A stretch of 64,000 nt of DNA from CAZOZZ01 sp965262425 (GCA_965262425.1 OZ253536.1:4464001-4528000), one strand, 5' to 3'; numbered from the stretch's first letter, positions 16,272 to 25,219 are shown. A program made the numbers and translations. The notes: generated by a model from the sequence alone, not told the origin.

Positions 16272-17648
16272 ATGGCGAATGTAAGACTGCGCGTCGGAAT
16301 GGTAGGTCTATTAGCTTTAGTTCTGGTGAGCGTGCTCCTGTTCCCGCGCGCGGTCCCAGCACAGCCACAGGGCCAGGATGAGGACGCGCCGCCGCCGTGG
16401 GTACAGTTGAGTATCGTCCAGGTCAACCCGGCCATGGTTGCTGAATTCATGGCGGTGCAGCGCGAACTGATGGAGCTTGCCAGAGATGGCGAGACGCCCT
16501 GGCGTACCGTTAGCCGGACCGCGGTGTTTGGCGATAATTACCGTTTCCTGATCGCCACGCCGGGCGACAACCTCGCCGGGTTCAACGCTGGCGGGAATAA
16601 CAACGCTCAGGCGGCCTCACTGATCAATAGGCTCGAAAGAACAATCACGAGCCGGCAGAGCTACGCTATCCGGACGCTGGCGGACCTTGACAACCCTTTG
16701 CCGGATGATGAAGAACCGGGTGTCATGGTGGTGAACCTGTCGAAGATCACACCGGGTCGCGAGCAGGAGTACTACGATGTCATGGCGACCGATGTCTTTC
16801 CGCACTTCGACGAAGCGGAAATGCATCACATCACCGGTTCACTGGCCCTCGGCGGTGACGGCGGATACATTCACCTCTTCTACCTGGACAACTTCGGGAG
16901 CCTGGACCAGGGATCGCCCGTCGTCAGAGCTCTGGGACCGGAAGGTGCCCAGGCGGTGACCGAGAAACTGGCCGGGGTCGTGACGAGCTCCGAACAATGG
17001 ATTGCAAGCTTGGTGCCCGAGTTGAGTTACGGCCCGTGGTCTCCCGAGCCGGAGGCCGCCGGTGCGCGTGGCCGAGGTCGTGGAGGTCGTGGAGGCCGAG
17101 GCGGTCGCGGTGGCCGGGGCGGCGGCGGGGCTCGTGGCGGTGGCGGCGGCGGAGCGGCGCCTGCGGATGAAGGCCCCGTGACAAACCTGTCGGGCTGTTT
17201 CAATAAGGCGGAAACTGAAGGCTACTACATCCTGGCCGCCAAGGGGTCCGGTGAAGAGACGATGGTCAAGGGAATCGCAGCTCTCGAGCGACACTCATCC
17301 AACCATGAAGTAACTGTGATCGGAGAGATGACCAAGGAAGATGACAAGGATGTCTTCAATGCGACTGAAATCCGGCACATCGCCCCGACTTGCAGTACTG
17401 AACCCGAAGAAGCCGAAGAAGATGAGGGGAGCCTGTCGGGCTGCTTCAATAAGGCGGAAACGGAAGGGTACTACATCTTGTCCGACAAAGAATCCGGTGA
17501 AGAGACAATGGTGACTGGAATCGCGGCCCTCGAGCGACACTCGTCCAATCATGAGGTGACGGTGATCGGGGAGATGACCGAGGAAGATGGCAACGCCGTC
17601 TTCAGGGCGACCGAAATTCAGCACATCGCCCCGACTTGCAATCCCTGA
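16272..17648 (+). CDS. Exported protein with Arg/Gly linker and two C-terminal repeats
   Basis: A 458-residue protein with a signal peptide (MVGLLALVLVSVLLFPRAVPA). Residues 45-250 contain two alpha-beta halves (QLSIVQVNPAMVAEFMAVQ and MVVNLSKITPGREQEYYDV) reminiscent of dimeric alpha-beta barrel (NIPSNAP/ABM-like) units. A Gly/Arg linker lies at about 264-298. Two near-identical repeats of about 73 residues follow (305-377 and 386-458), each from LSGCFNKAETEGYYIL to HIAPTC and each with a cysteine at both ends. The repeats resemble small beta-barrel modules of acidobacterial exported proteins (DUF5818-like), a guess from pattern only. Last gene of the operon; a strong terminator follows 24 bp later. 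Confidence 0.8.
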   Translation: MANVRLRVGMVGLLALVLVSVLLFPRAVPAQPQGQDEDAPPPWVQLSIVQVNPAMVAEFMAVQRELMELARDGETPWRTVSRTAVFGDNYRFLIATPGDNLAGFNAGGNNNAQAASLINRLERTITSRQSYAIRTLADLDNPLPDDEEPGVMVVNLSKITPGREQEYYDVMATDVFPHFDEAEMHHITGSLALGGDGGYIHLFYLDNFGSLDQGSPVVRALGPEGAQAVTEKLAGVVTSSEQWIASLVPELSYGPWSPEPEAAGARGRGRGGRGGRGGRGGRGGGGARGGGGGGAAPADEGPVTNLSGCFNKAETEGYYILAAKGSGEETMVKGIAALERHSSNHEVTVIGEMTKEDDKDVFNATEIRHIAPTCSTEPEEAEEDEGSLSGCFNKAETEGYYILSDKESGEETMVTGIAALERHSSNHEVTVIGEMTEEDGNAVFRATEIQHIAPTCNP

Positions 17649-17672
17649 ACATCGGCCGTTTACACAATCCCA

Positions 17673-17701
17673 GGGTGGCCAGACAAGGCCACCCTTTTTT
17701 T
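17673..17701 (+). terminator. Rho-independent terminator
   Basis: A GGGTGGCC / GGCCACCC stem with a 6-base loop is followed by seven T residues. It closes the plus-strand DUF1592/DUF1552 gene set and abuts the stop codon of the convergent dioxygenase gene. Confidence 0.9.
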
Positions 17702-18554
17702 AGTTAGGGCCCGCCTCTGCGAAGTTATTCTTGGGCGGACCCTTGCTATCGGGTCCCGCTCCTGCGAGGCGCACCCGTTGCACGCACATGATTTTGGGTC
17801 GACTCCCACAGTTCGGAGTCGAGGCATGAAGGAGCCATGGGTGGCCAACGACGACGTCACCCGCCTCGCCGGTCAGTTCGGCGACACGTAGAGGAATCTC
17901 CGAAATGACATGTTCGGTGTTCATGAACCGTTCGATCCGGCCGGGATCCTCTGGGTTCGAAGTCAGAGCCCGCAGCCACGGTTCGCTCCCAAGGAACGCC
18001 TTTCGAACCCTCTTCATCTTCTCGAGAACCTCCGGCGGCTGAGTCTCCACGAATCGGCGCAGGAGTCGATGAGATCCCTCAACGACGCCCGTTCCACCGG
18101 ATTGGGGTGGAACGGTCGAGAGAAAGCTGAAGACAAGCACCCCGGCGGGTCGGTCGGCGGGACCCAGGAAGCCAAAGTCGGTATGCCATATCTTGTGTGG
18201 GACGTTCCACTGGCCTTCATCGACGGGAAACGACAGGAGAAACTGGCCCCACTGCCGGGGTCGCTTCCAGCGACCCGGCCCCAGTAGCTCATCGATTGCT
18301 CGAAGAGTCCGAGGACTCCCGATCGCCTTGAACGCCGGGTGACTTCGCAGTCGTTGCAATCCGGTCGCCTGGGACAGGGTCCACGTCGCGGGATCGTTCC
18401 GGTCCACCCCGTGCTTTTCCCGGAGCGCCGCCCACAACAGGTTTTCCATGGTCTCGGCGTCGACCCTCGAGAATGAGCCTCGGATCCGGACGAATCCTTT
18501 CTCGTCGAAATCTCTGCGCTGCTTTATTGTCAGAGGGATCCCAACGTTTGTCAT
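17700..18554 (-). CDS. Phytanoyl-CoA dioxygenase (PhyH) family protein
   Basis: A 284-residue Fe(II)/2-oxoglutarate oxygenase. The iron facial triad is H124 and D126 (IWHTDFGF) plus a distal histidine in HPWLLHAS; the following arginine (RPKIMCVQR) would bind 2-oxoglutarate. Substrate unknown; PhyH relatives hydroxylate lipids or small metabolites. The ATG at 18554 has GGCGAG at suitable spacing; a GTG at 18563 would add three residues. It starts 15 bp after the alanine racemase stop and is probably co-transcribed with it. The last 14 residues come from a dispersed repeat (17706-17743), so the native C-terminus has been replaced or extended. Confidence 0.85.
   Translation of the reverse strand: MTNVGIPLTIKQRRDFDEKGFVRIRGSFSRVDAETMENLLWAALREKHGVDRNDPATWTLSQATGLQRLRSHPAFKAIGSPRTLRAIDELLGPGRWKRPRQWGQFLLSFPVDEGQWNVPHKIWHTDFGFLGPADRPAGVLVFSFLSTVPPQSGGTGVVEGSHRLLRRFVETQPPEVLEKMKRVRKAFLGSEPWLRALTSNPEDPGRIERFMNTEHVISEIPLRVAELTGEAGDVVVGHPWLLHASTPNCGSRPKIMCVQRVRLAGAGPDSKGPPKNNFAEAGPN
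17706..17743 (-). repeat. Short member of the AGGGTCCGC repeat family (MITE-D)
   Basis: On the minus strand it reads AGGGTCCGCCCAAGAATAAC and ends GGCGGGCCCT. The first 28 or so bases match the left end of the 180-bp element at 39808 (AGGGTCCGCTCAACAATAAC). It is internal to the dioxygenase gene and supplies its last codons (GPPKNNFAEAGPN). Confidence 0.55.
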
Positions 18555-18569
18555 TGTGGACACTCGCCG

Positions 18570-19703
18570 TCACACGATCCTTCGCTCCAGCAGTGGATTG
18601 ATCCGCGCGAGGACTTCGTAGGAGATCGTTCCGATCTTATCGCCGAGTTCGTCGGCTGTAATCTCGGCTCCGTCCTGCCTACCCAGGAGCACGACTTCAT
18701 CACCCTCCCCCGGACCGGCTTCTGTCACGTCCAGCATCGTCATGTTCATTGCGACCCGACCGATGACGGGAGCACGCTTGCCGCGAACCAGGGCAGAGCC
18801 CAGGTTTGAGAACTTCCTGTCGTACCCTTCGTAGTAACCTACCGGGATGATCGCAATGGTCGTGGGACGAGGCGCCTGGTAGGACAGGCCGTAGCCGACA
18901 TATTCGCCTGCATCGATGTTCTTCACCTGCGCGATCCTGGTCTTCCAGGTCAACGCCGGCCGAAGTGTCACCTGGTGGCCGCGCTCCCTCGCCGCGATCC
19001 GGGTTTCCCGGGATGGCCAGATCCCGTACGCGCCGATTCCCAGACGCACCATCGAGAAATGAGTCTCAGGATAAAGCAGGATTCCTGCGGTTGCCGCCGC
19101 ATGAATTACCCTAGCTCGGACCCCCACTTCCTCCAGAGTCTTCACCGACTTCCTGAAGCGCTCTAACTGCGTCAGGGCGAACGAGGGGTCGAGCGTGTCT
19201 TCGATATTCGAGAAATGTGTATACACCCCTTCGACTTCGATACAGGGGAGATCGGCCGCCCGGCGGCCAAATGAAGCCACCTCTTCGAGTGGGATGCCCA
19301 GGCGATTCGTCCCTGTCTCGATTTTCAGGTGAATGCGTGCAGGCTTTCCCAGCTTCTTCGCTTCCACCGACAGAGCTTCGACGACGTCCTGACGATAGAC
19401 CGCCTGACGAAAGCCATGCTCCACGATCCGGGCGGCCTCCTGGATGTCGCTATGACCCATGATCAGGATGGGCTTTACCGGCGCTGCCACTTCGACAGCC
19501 AATGCCTCGGCCAGAGAGTCGACACCGAACCAGTCGGTGTGTTCCGCGATCGACTTCGAAACCGGCCGAAGCCCGTGACCGTACGCGTTAGATTTGACGA
19601 CCACCATCAGGCTTGTTTCCGAAGCCGTCAGGTTTCGAAACGTTTCCAGGTTTCGGCGCAACCGGCTGCCGCTGACCTCAATCCACGAAAGGTCCAAACT
19701 CAA
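18570..19703 (-). CDS. alr: Alanine racemase
   Basis: A 377-residue protein of normal length. K37 in VVVKSNAYGHG is the PLP lysine; the C-terminal domain has the catalytic tyrosine in VGYGLSYQ and the substrate-site segment VIGRVAMNMTMLDVT. It makes D-alanine for peptidoglycan in the cytoplasm. All expected motifs (HLKIETGTNRLG, THFSNIED, RLGIGAYGIWPS) are present, so it should be active. Divergent from the ABC importer, sharing a 130-bp promoter region. Confidence 0.96.
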   Translation of the reverse strand: MSLDLSWIEVSGSRLRRNLETFRNLTASETSLMVVVKSNAYGHGLRPVSKSIAEHTDWFGVDSLAEALAVEVAAPVKPILIMGHSDIQEAARIVEHGFRQAVYRQDVVEALSVEAKKLGKPARIHLKIETGTNRLGIPLEEVASFGRRAADLPCIEVEGVYTHFSNIEDTLDPSFALTQLERFRKSVKTLEEVGVRARVIHAAATAGILLYPETHFSMVRLGIGAYGIWPSRETRIAARERGHQVTLRPALTWKTRIAQVKNIDAGEYVGYGLSYQAPRPTTIAIIPVGYYEGYDRKFSNLGSALVRGKRAPVIGRVAMNMTMLDVTEAGPGEGDEVVLLGRQDGAEITADELGDKIGTISYEVLARINPLLERRIV

Positions 19704-19833
19704 GTAAGACTCCTCTTCCCCTTCTTACGCCGGCGTTGATTCCGAGTCGATTCGACCCTCGGAGACCGACGATACAGTCACTACCCGAATGCGCGTCAAT
19801 TATACGTTATGGTAATGTTCGGAGCAGATCCCA

Positions 19834-20565
19834 ATGAACGCCACTATCGAATTTCGAAGCGCTTCTTACCAGGTTGATTCCGGGCGTACCATCATTGACG
19901 ATCTTTCGTTCGAGATCTCACCAGGGGAGTCCGTTGTGCTCCTCGGTCGAAGCGGCTCCGGCAAAACCACGACGTTGAAACTGATCAACCGGCTTCTCGA
20001 ACCCTCCTCCGGGCAGGTCCTGGTGGAAGGGAAAGGGACCGATGATTGGGATCCGATCCGCCTTCGCCGGCATATCGGTTACGTTATCCAGGAAGTCGGT
20101 CTGTTTCCCCATTTCACCGTCGAACAGAATGTCGGGCTGGTTCCTTCCCTGGAGGGATGGGAGGCGGACAGGACGCGGGCTCGTGTTCGCGAGATGCTGG
20201 AGTTGGTCGGTCTCGACCCTGTGGATTTCGGACATCGATATCCGGATGAGTTGTCGGGAGGGCAGCGGCAGAGGGTGGGAGTCGCCCGGGCACTGGCGGC
20301 CCGTCCGTCCGTCGTTCTGCTCGACGAACCGTTCGGTGCATTGGATCCGATCACGAGAGGAGAAATCAGGAACGAATTTCGGGTCCTCCAGAAACGTTTG
20401 AACAAGACGATGGTCTTCGTCACCCACGACGTTGCCGAAGCGTTCGCCCTGGCCGACCGCATCGGTCTAATGTCGGACGGAAAACTCATAGCCCTGGTGC
20501 CGCCCGAGGAGTTCCGGGCGCTCGACGAGCCCGAAGCCCAGGCTTTTCTCCGGAGCCTCGAATGA
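19834..20565 (+). CDS. Osmoprotectant (OpuC/ProV-type) ABC transporter ATP-binding protein
   Basis: A 243-residue ATPase: Walker A GRSGSGKTT, Q-loop VIQEVGLFPHFTVEQN, signature LSGGQRQR, Walker B VVLLDEPFGALDP and switch histidine VFVTHD. The VGLFPHFTVEQN segment is characteristic of the glycine betaine/choline group. It lacks the C-terminal CBS domains of OpuCA/OpuAA that sense ionic strength. The stop overlaps the permease start by 4 bp (ATGA), giving translational coupling. Confidence 0.92.
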   Translation: MNATIEFRSASYQVDSGRTIIDDLSFEISPGESVVLLGRSGSGKTTTLKLINRLLEPSSGQVLVEGKGTDDWDPIRLRRHIGYVIQEVGLFPHFTVEQNVGLVPSLEGWEADRTRARVREMLELVGLDPVDFGHRYPDELSGGQRQRVGVARALAARPSVVLLDEPFGALDPITRGEIRNEFRVLQKRLNKTMVFVTHDVAEAFALADRIGLMSDGKLIALVPPEEFRALDEPEAQAFLRSLE

Positions 20566-21221
20566 ACGTTCTTCGCTTCATGATAGACAACCGTGGAGAA
20601 GTTCTCCAGTTGACGATCGAACACATTGTCCTGGTCGGGATATCGATACTCCTGGCCATCCTCATCGGCTTCCCCCTCGGCGTTCTGATGACACGGCGGC
20701 GGAATCTCGGCGGTCCGATCCTGATGATTGCCAACATCATGCAGACCATCCCGAGCCTGGCGTTGTTCGGCTTTCTGATAGCGGTGCCATTCATCGGCAT
20801 CGGTGCCCGGAACGCGATCGTGGCACTGGTCGTGTATTCGTTGTTGCCGATCATTCGGAATACGTATACGGGGATCACTCACGTCGACCCGTCCATCCGG
20901 GAAGCCGCAATAGGGATGGGCATGACCGACTGGGAACTACTCCGAAGAGTCGAGATCCCTCTGGCTCTGGGCGTGATATTTGCCGGAATTCGTGTGGCCA
21001 CGGTTGCTTCGGTAGGCCTGGCGACCATCGCCGCGGCCATCGGCGCCGGCGGGCTCGGGATGTATATCTTCCGAGGCGTGTCCATGGTGGATCCGCGGGT
21101 TATTCTTGCAGGTGCGATACCGGCCGCTGCCATGGCCCTCGTCGCCGACTTCGGCCTCGGACGCATCGAACGTCACTGGAGTCGGCACCGGAAGGGCGAA
21201 CGGCCGGAAAGGAACAAATAA
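20562..21221 (+). CDS. Osmoprotectant ABC transporter permease (OpuCB/YehW type)
   Basis: A 219-residue membrane protein with about six helices and the binding-protein-dependent permease motif (EAAIGMGMTDWELLRRVEIPLALGV-type EAA loop). IGAGGLGMYIFRG near the end is typical of glycine betaine/choline permeases. Only one permease gene is present where OpuC has two (CB and CD), so the transporter is probably a homodimer. It is coupled to the ATPase by a 4-bp overlap and followed after 4 bp by the binding protein. Confidence 0.92.
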   Translation: MNVLRFMIDNRGEVLQLTIEHIVLVGISILLAILIGFPLGVLMTRRRNLGGPILMIANIMQTIPSLALFGFLIAVPFIGIGARNAIVALVVYSLLPIIRNTYTGITHVDPSIREAAIGMGMTDWELLRRVEIPLALGVIFAGIRVATVASVGLATIAAAIGAGGLGMYIFRGVSMVDPRVILAGAIPAAAMALVADFGLGRIERHWSRHRKGERPERNK

Positions 21222-21225
21222 CGAC

Positions 21226-22116
21226 ATGATATCTTTTCGAAATCCCGGATTCGGATGGGTCCGAATCGCGTTGTCCGTTGCACTGTTGGCCGGTTGCGCC
21301 AACCCGGATCGCGTCGTCATCGGGTCGAAGAACTTCACAGAACAGATCATTCTTGGCGAGATCATTGCCCAACACCTGGAGAAGCACACGGGTCTTGAGA
21401 TCGACCGGCGTTTGAACCTCGGTGGGACTTTCGTGTGCCACGAGGGGTTGATAGCAGGCCAACTCGATATCTACGTCGAATACACTGGAACGGCTCTGGC
21501 GGCGATCCTCGAAGCACCTCCGTCGAGGGATTCGGATACTGTCCTGTCAGCGTTGAGACAAGCCTATGGCGAGCGTTTTGGTGTGGAGTGGACCGAGCCG
21601 CTGGGATTCAACAATACCTTTGCGATTGTCGTCCGGGGAGAGGATGCCCGACGCCTCGGACTTTCGACGATCTCGGACGCCTCGCCCCACACGCGGGAAT
21701 GGACAGCGGGATTTGGCTACGAGTTCATCGAACGCGAGGACGGCTATCCCGGTCTGTCCAGTCTTTACGGATTTCGATTTCCCTCCGAGCCAAGAGTCAT
21801 GGATCTGGGTTTGACCTATCAGGCCCTGTCGGACGGTCAGGTCGACCTGATCGCGGGCGATTGGACCAACGGCCTGATCGATGCGCTCGATCTCACGATC
21901 CTGGAAGACGACAAGCAGTATTTTCCTCCCTATGACGCGGTTCCACTGGTTCGACAGGAATTGATCGAACGCCACCCCGAGGTCCGCAAAGCCCTGGCTC
22001 TTCTGGGAGGAAAGATCACTGAAGACGAGATGCGGCAGATGAACTATCGGGTAGACGGTGAGCACGCCGATGTGAAGGTCGTCGTCCGGGAATTTCTCGC
22101 CTCAAAAAACCTGTGA
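21226..22116 (+). CDS. Glycine betaine/choline-type substrate-binding lipoprotein
   Basis: A 296-residue OpuAC-family protein. The signal sequence ends in lipobox LAGC, giving a lipid-anchored mature protein. IGSKNFTEQIILGEI, YVEYTGTALAAIL and the C-terminal LALLGGKITEDEMRQMNY are family hallmarks. The ATG at 21226 follows GGAAAGGAACAAA and is 4 bp after the permease stop; longer frames begin inside the permease. Likely cargo is betaine, choline or carnitine; the exact ligand is not readable. Confidence 0.92.
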   Translation: MISFRNPGFGWVRIALSVALLAGCANPDRVVIGSKNFTEQIILGEIIAQHLEKHTGLEIDRRLNLGGTFVCHEGLIAGQLDIYVEYTGTALAAILEAPPSRDSDTVLSALRQAYGERFGVEWTEPLGFNNTFAIVVRGEDARRLGLSTISDASPHTREWTAGFGYEFIEREDGYPGLSSLYGFRFPSEPRVMDLGLTYQALSDGQVDLIAGDWTNGLIDALDLTILEDDKQYFPPYDAVPLVRQELIERHPEVRKALALLGGKITEDEMRQMNYRVDGEHADVKVVVREFLASKNL

Positions 22117-22122
22117 AGGTCA

Positions 22123-22225
22123 GCTGTTAGCTATTGGCTATTGGCTTTTAGCTACCGAACGTTTTCTGGTAAGTCGGAGCTGTTGACCGCTGAAAGCTAA
22201 TAGCCAAAAGCCAATAGCTAACAGC
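22123..22225. repeat. Long inverted repeat between convergent genes
   Basis: About 31-bp arms (GCTGTTAGCTATTGGC at the outer end) pair with two mismatches around a 41-bp centre. Each arm contains the tandem unit CTATTGG. Located between the convergent binding-protein and NRAMP-like genes, it can act as a two-way terminator. Repeats of this text-like kind occur at several gene ends in the window. Confidence 0.75.
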
Positions 22226-22230
22226 CCCCT

Positions 22231-23508
22231 TTAAAACGCGCCTACCACGTCCCTCATCCCGATCACGAGGAAGAAGACCAGGACCAGGACCATCACGACG
22301 TTCGCACCCCAGCCGTTTCTCTTCAATGGGGAATCCCACTTGATGCGGTTGTTCAGATAAAGCAGGGTCGCCGCGAGAAACGGGATGAAGAAACTCCCCA
22401 CGATTGTGTAGGTGACCAGCAGGAACAGGGGCCGTCCGATAAACGCCAGGGGTATCGGCACGAGAGTGATACAGACAAGCGCAACCCGATAGGGTGTGCT
22501 CGTGACTTGCGTGATCTGGTTGCGCACGTCCCGGGGGTACTTCCGGACAATCCCGTAGAAGTCCGCAAACATGTACGGGACGCCCTGCCATACCCCCAGG
22601 AGCGAGGAGAACACGGCACCCCAGAATCCTATGGAGTACGCGAACGATCCGAACGGTCCCAGAGTGTTGCCTAGAGATGCCGCCATCTGCTGGACGACAG
22701 TGGCACTGTTGAGTTCAACCCCTGAGACGAAAAACGCCTGGTTTGCCAGCAGCAGAACCGCGACCGCGAGCACGGCCGTCACCACGTACGCCACGATGAG
22801 ATCGGCGCGGACGTACTTGAGGTAAGCGGCGCCGCTCATCTTTTCTTCGCGCATCCAATAGTTGTAGGAGAGGATCGTGATCGTCCCTCCGACCCCTCCG
22901 ATCAGGGCCAGCAACGAGCCGGTGCTGCCCGCGGGTATACTGGGAACGAATGTGCCCTTCAACGTCCCGGCCACATCCTGGAACGTGAGCACCGCGCAAA
23001 GAACTATGGTGAACACCATCAGGCCGATCAGCAAATTCATCAGCTTCTCGAAGCCGCGGAAACCTCCGATCCAGACGAACGCGCAACCAAACAGGCTGTG
23101 GATCACGGCTCCCCACTGGGTGGACACCGCGCCGCCGGTCAAGTTGGAAATGCCCAGGCCACACGCGTTCGCAAGCGCGGCGCTGACCGATATGGTCCAG
23201 ATGATCATATAGGTGCCGAAATACACCTTGATCCATCCGGGCAGGTACTGGCCCCAACCCTCCATAATCGTCGTGTCGGTGGCCAGCTGCCACCGCGCGA
23301 TTCCCTCAGTCAGGACGTACTTGAAGAAGGCTCCGAAAACGATGGCCCATATCAGGACCAGGCCGAAGTTCGCCCCGCCCACGGTAGCCGCAGCCAGGTC
23401 TCCGGCTCCCACTCCGGTAGCGGCGACCATCAGGCCGGGTCCGATCAACGTTGCCGTCCCTATCCTGGGCAACACACTCGTCTTAGCGTCGTCTGCGGAA
23501 ACGGGCAT
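22231..23508 (-). CDS. NRAMP-family-like membrane transporter lacking the DPGN site
   Basis: A 425-residue protein with about 11 hydrophobic helices and overall NRAMP-like order. Helix 1 reads GPGLMVAATGVGAGDLAAAT where classical NRAMP has DPGN, and helix 6 reads TILSYNYWMREE where classical NRAMP has the metal-binding MPH motif. The Asp in GAGD and the Tyr/Asn in helix 6 may replace them. Substrate (Mn, Fe, Mg or something else) therefore cannot be assumed. Convergent with the osmoprotectant importer. Confidence 0.8.
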   Translation of the reverse strand: MPVSADDAKTSVLPRIGTATLIGPGLMVAATGVGAGDLAAATVGGANFGLVLIWAIVFGAFFKYVLTEGIARWQLATDTTIMEGWGQYLPGWIKVYFGTYMIIWTISVSAALANACGLGISNLTGGAVSTQWGAVIHSLFGCAFVWIGGFRGFEKLMNLLIGLMVFTIVLCAVLTFQDVAGTLKGTFVPSIPAGSTGSLLALIGGVGGTITILSYNYWMREEKMSGAAYLKYVRADLIVAYVVTAVLAVAVLLLANQAFFVSGVELNSATVVQQMAASLGNTLGPFGSFAYSIGFWGAVFSSLLGVWQGVPYMFADFYGIVRKYPRDVRNQITQVTSTPYRVALVCITLVPIPLAFIGRPLFLLVTYTIVGSFFIPFLAATLLYLNNRIKWDSPLKRNGWGANVVMVLVLVFFLVIGMRDVVGAF

Positions 23509-23599
23509 GAATTCACGACTCCCTGATACTCGATTGTGGTTGGGACGCTAGCAAAAATTGTCAGACGCGGGCAAGGACAAAGAAGTGGTCAGGGGCCAG

Positions 23600-23660
23600 T
23601 GGTCAGTTGCGAATCATGCGCAGCCGGATCTTCGACTGACAACGGACGTAACTGACCACG
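23600..23660. repeat. Inverted repeat (GTGGTCAGTTGCG)
   Basis: GTGGTCAGTTGCG pairs with CGTAACTGACCAC across a 35-bp centre, with one mismatch. It lies between the start of the NRAMP-like gene and the end of the MBL lipoprotein gene. A related GGTCAGTGGTCAGT stretch follows the permease at 4129. Confidence 0.6.
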
Positions 23661-23665
23661 GGCAG

Positions 23666-25219
23666 CTAGGGTCCAGCCTCTACTTCCGCCGCGGCGCGGA
23701 CTTCACTGTACGGAGCCAGCCGTCCATGTATCGGAATAATCCGATCTACCCTGAGGTCGTAATCTTGAACGTTTTTCATGAGGTTGGCCACGAACGGGAA
23801 GCTCGGTGCGTTGATCGAGCCAGGTGTCGAGGGGCTGAAGACGTCCGCAAACGCGAGAAGACGTTGCTCGGGGAAATAGACCATCAGCAGGGTGTCCGCA
23901 TGGGAGCTTCCTTCAATGGGATAGATTTCGATTGTTCGCGTGTTATCGCTGAGGATGGTTTTTTCGGCAACGGTCTCGATCTTCAACGGTTGGGGATTCT
24001 TGGCCAACGCGTCCGGCGACAGCGAGTGCGACCGCGACGCCAGGTCCTCATAAAACGGACGGCTGGTTTCGTGGGCGATGATCGTCAGTCCCTCTGATAT
24101 TGCGGCGCGGATACCCCCGGAATGGTCGAAATGGTGATGTGTGCTGATGACGGCGGTGAGAGGCTTGTTCGGGTTGAGCCCCCTGGCTTTCTGAATGACG
24201 GCCAGGGACCGAATGTCGTTCTGTGGTGACTCGATCATCGTGAGATGGTCGCCAAACTCTATGACAACGCTGTGGTGGGACTCGCCGGTGAGATACCAGA
24301 TTCCACGAGATATCTCTTCCACTTCAACCCTGGCCCGTGGGGCGGTAACCGCTGCGGATTTCACATCGTCCGGTGCAGCCAGGTTCCCGACGTCTCCATT
24401 GACGGCACCCGACACAACCAGTTCGGCGGTTTTGAAGCGATCCACATAGTGGGTCAACCGGGTCGGGAGTTTAAGACCGTCGACGGTTACATAATCGTCG
24501 AACTCCAGTTCCGCGATTACGTCACCGAGGTTCTGGCTGTAGGTCGTCCACTGAACTTTTGCCGGCAGTTTCGTTGTCGCGTCGACGTACAGCGTGAACT
24601 CGTCACCATCCGGCGCCATGACGTCCACCGCCTCCAGGTTTCCGAGCGCCCGCCGGTTCGACAGCCGGCTGTTGGTCGCCATGGCCGCCTGGAGTGCACC
24701 GACGGGATGATGATGAAGTTCAGCCTGACGAATACGGCCATGGATGTCTGCCACGCGCCGTGGGGTCCCATCCCCACCGATATCGAAGGCGACGCCGTCA
24801 TCCACGGCAAGAATCTCGGTTCGTGGACTGGAGTTTCCCGAGGGGTATCGGGGAGTCCGTACCCATTCCATCCGCCACCGTCGATTGGAGAGGTCCACCA
24901 TCATCCGGTATTCGGTCACCTCGAACAGCGGCAGCTCACCATCCGGAGTTGCGCCTTGCCCGAGGTTGTAACTCTTTCCGGCGCCCTCCACCCGGAGCGT
25001 GTCCACCCGACGAACAAGGTCCGCGCCGCCCATGGCGAGCATGACCTCGCCTATAAGCTCTCTGTCAGAGTTTGTCGAGAAGCACCCCCCCGCCAGAAGG
25101 TAGAACAACAGCCATACGGCCAGACCTCTATAGACGCGGGAGGCGCCACTTTCCGGAAGGGAACCAGGAAGGGCAGGGCTGGGGGCACACCGGGAATTCA
25201 TCGCACGGTATGCTAGCAT
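23666..25219 (-). CDS. Exported MBL-fold hydrolase lipoprotein
   Basis: A 517-residue protein. A signal segment (GLAVWLLFYLLAGGC) with lipobox AGGC is followed by an N-terminal domain of about 220 residues (beta-rich, resembling outer-membrane lipoprotein-sorting or MucB-like folds) and a C-terminal metallo-beta-lactamase domain. Metal ligands are THHHFDHSGG, the histidine in GSSHADT, the aspartate in FADVFSP and the histidine in IPIHGR. Substrate unknown; relatives include SoxH/quinoprotein-relay type hydrolases. The ATG at 25219 is preferred because AAGG lies 6 bp before it; a TTG at 25234 is possible. Confidence 0.85.
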   Translation of the reverse strand: MLAYRAMNSRCAPSPALPGSLPESGASRVYRGLAVWLLFYLLAGGCFSTNSDRELIGEVMLAMGGADLVRRVDTLRVEGAGKSYNLGQGATPDGELPLFEVTEYRMMVDLSNRRWRMEWVRTPRYPSGNSSPRTEILAVDDGVAFDIGGDGTPRRVADIHGRIRQAELHHHPVGALQAAMATNSRLSNRRALGNLEAVDVMAPDGDEFTLYVDATTKLPAKVQWTTYSQNLGDVIAELEFDDYVTVDGLKLPTRLTHYVDRFKTAELVVSGAVNGDVGNLAAPDDVKSAAVTAPRARVEVEEISRGIWYLTGESHHSVVIEFGDHLTMIESPQNDIRSLAVIQKARGLNPNKPLTAVISTHHHFDHSGGIRAAISEGLTIIAHETSRPFYEDLASRSHSLSPDALAKNPQPLKIETVAEKTILSDNTRTIEIYPIEGSSHADTLLMVYFPEQRLLAFADVFSPSTPGSINAPSFPFVANLMKNVQDYDLRVDRIIPIHGRLAPYSEVRAAAEVEAGP

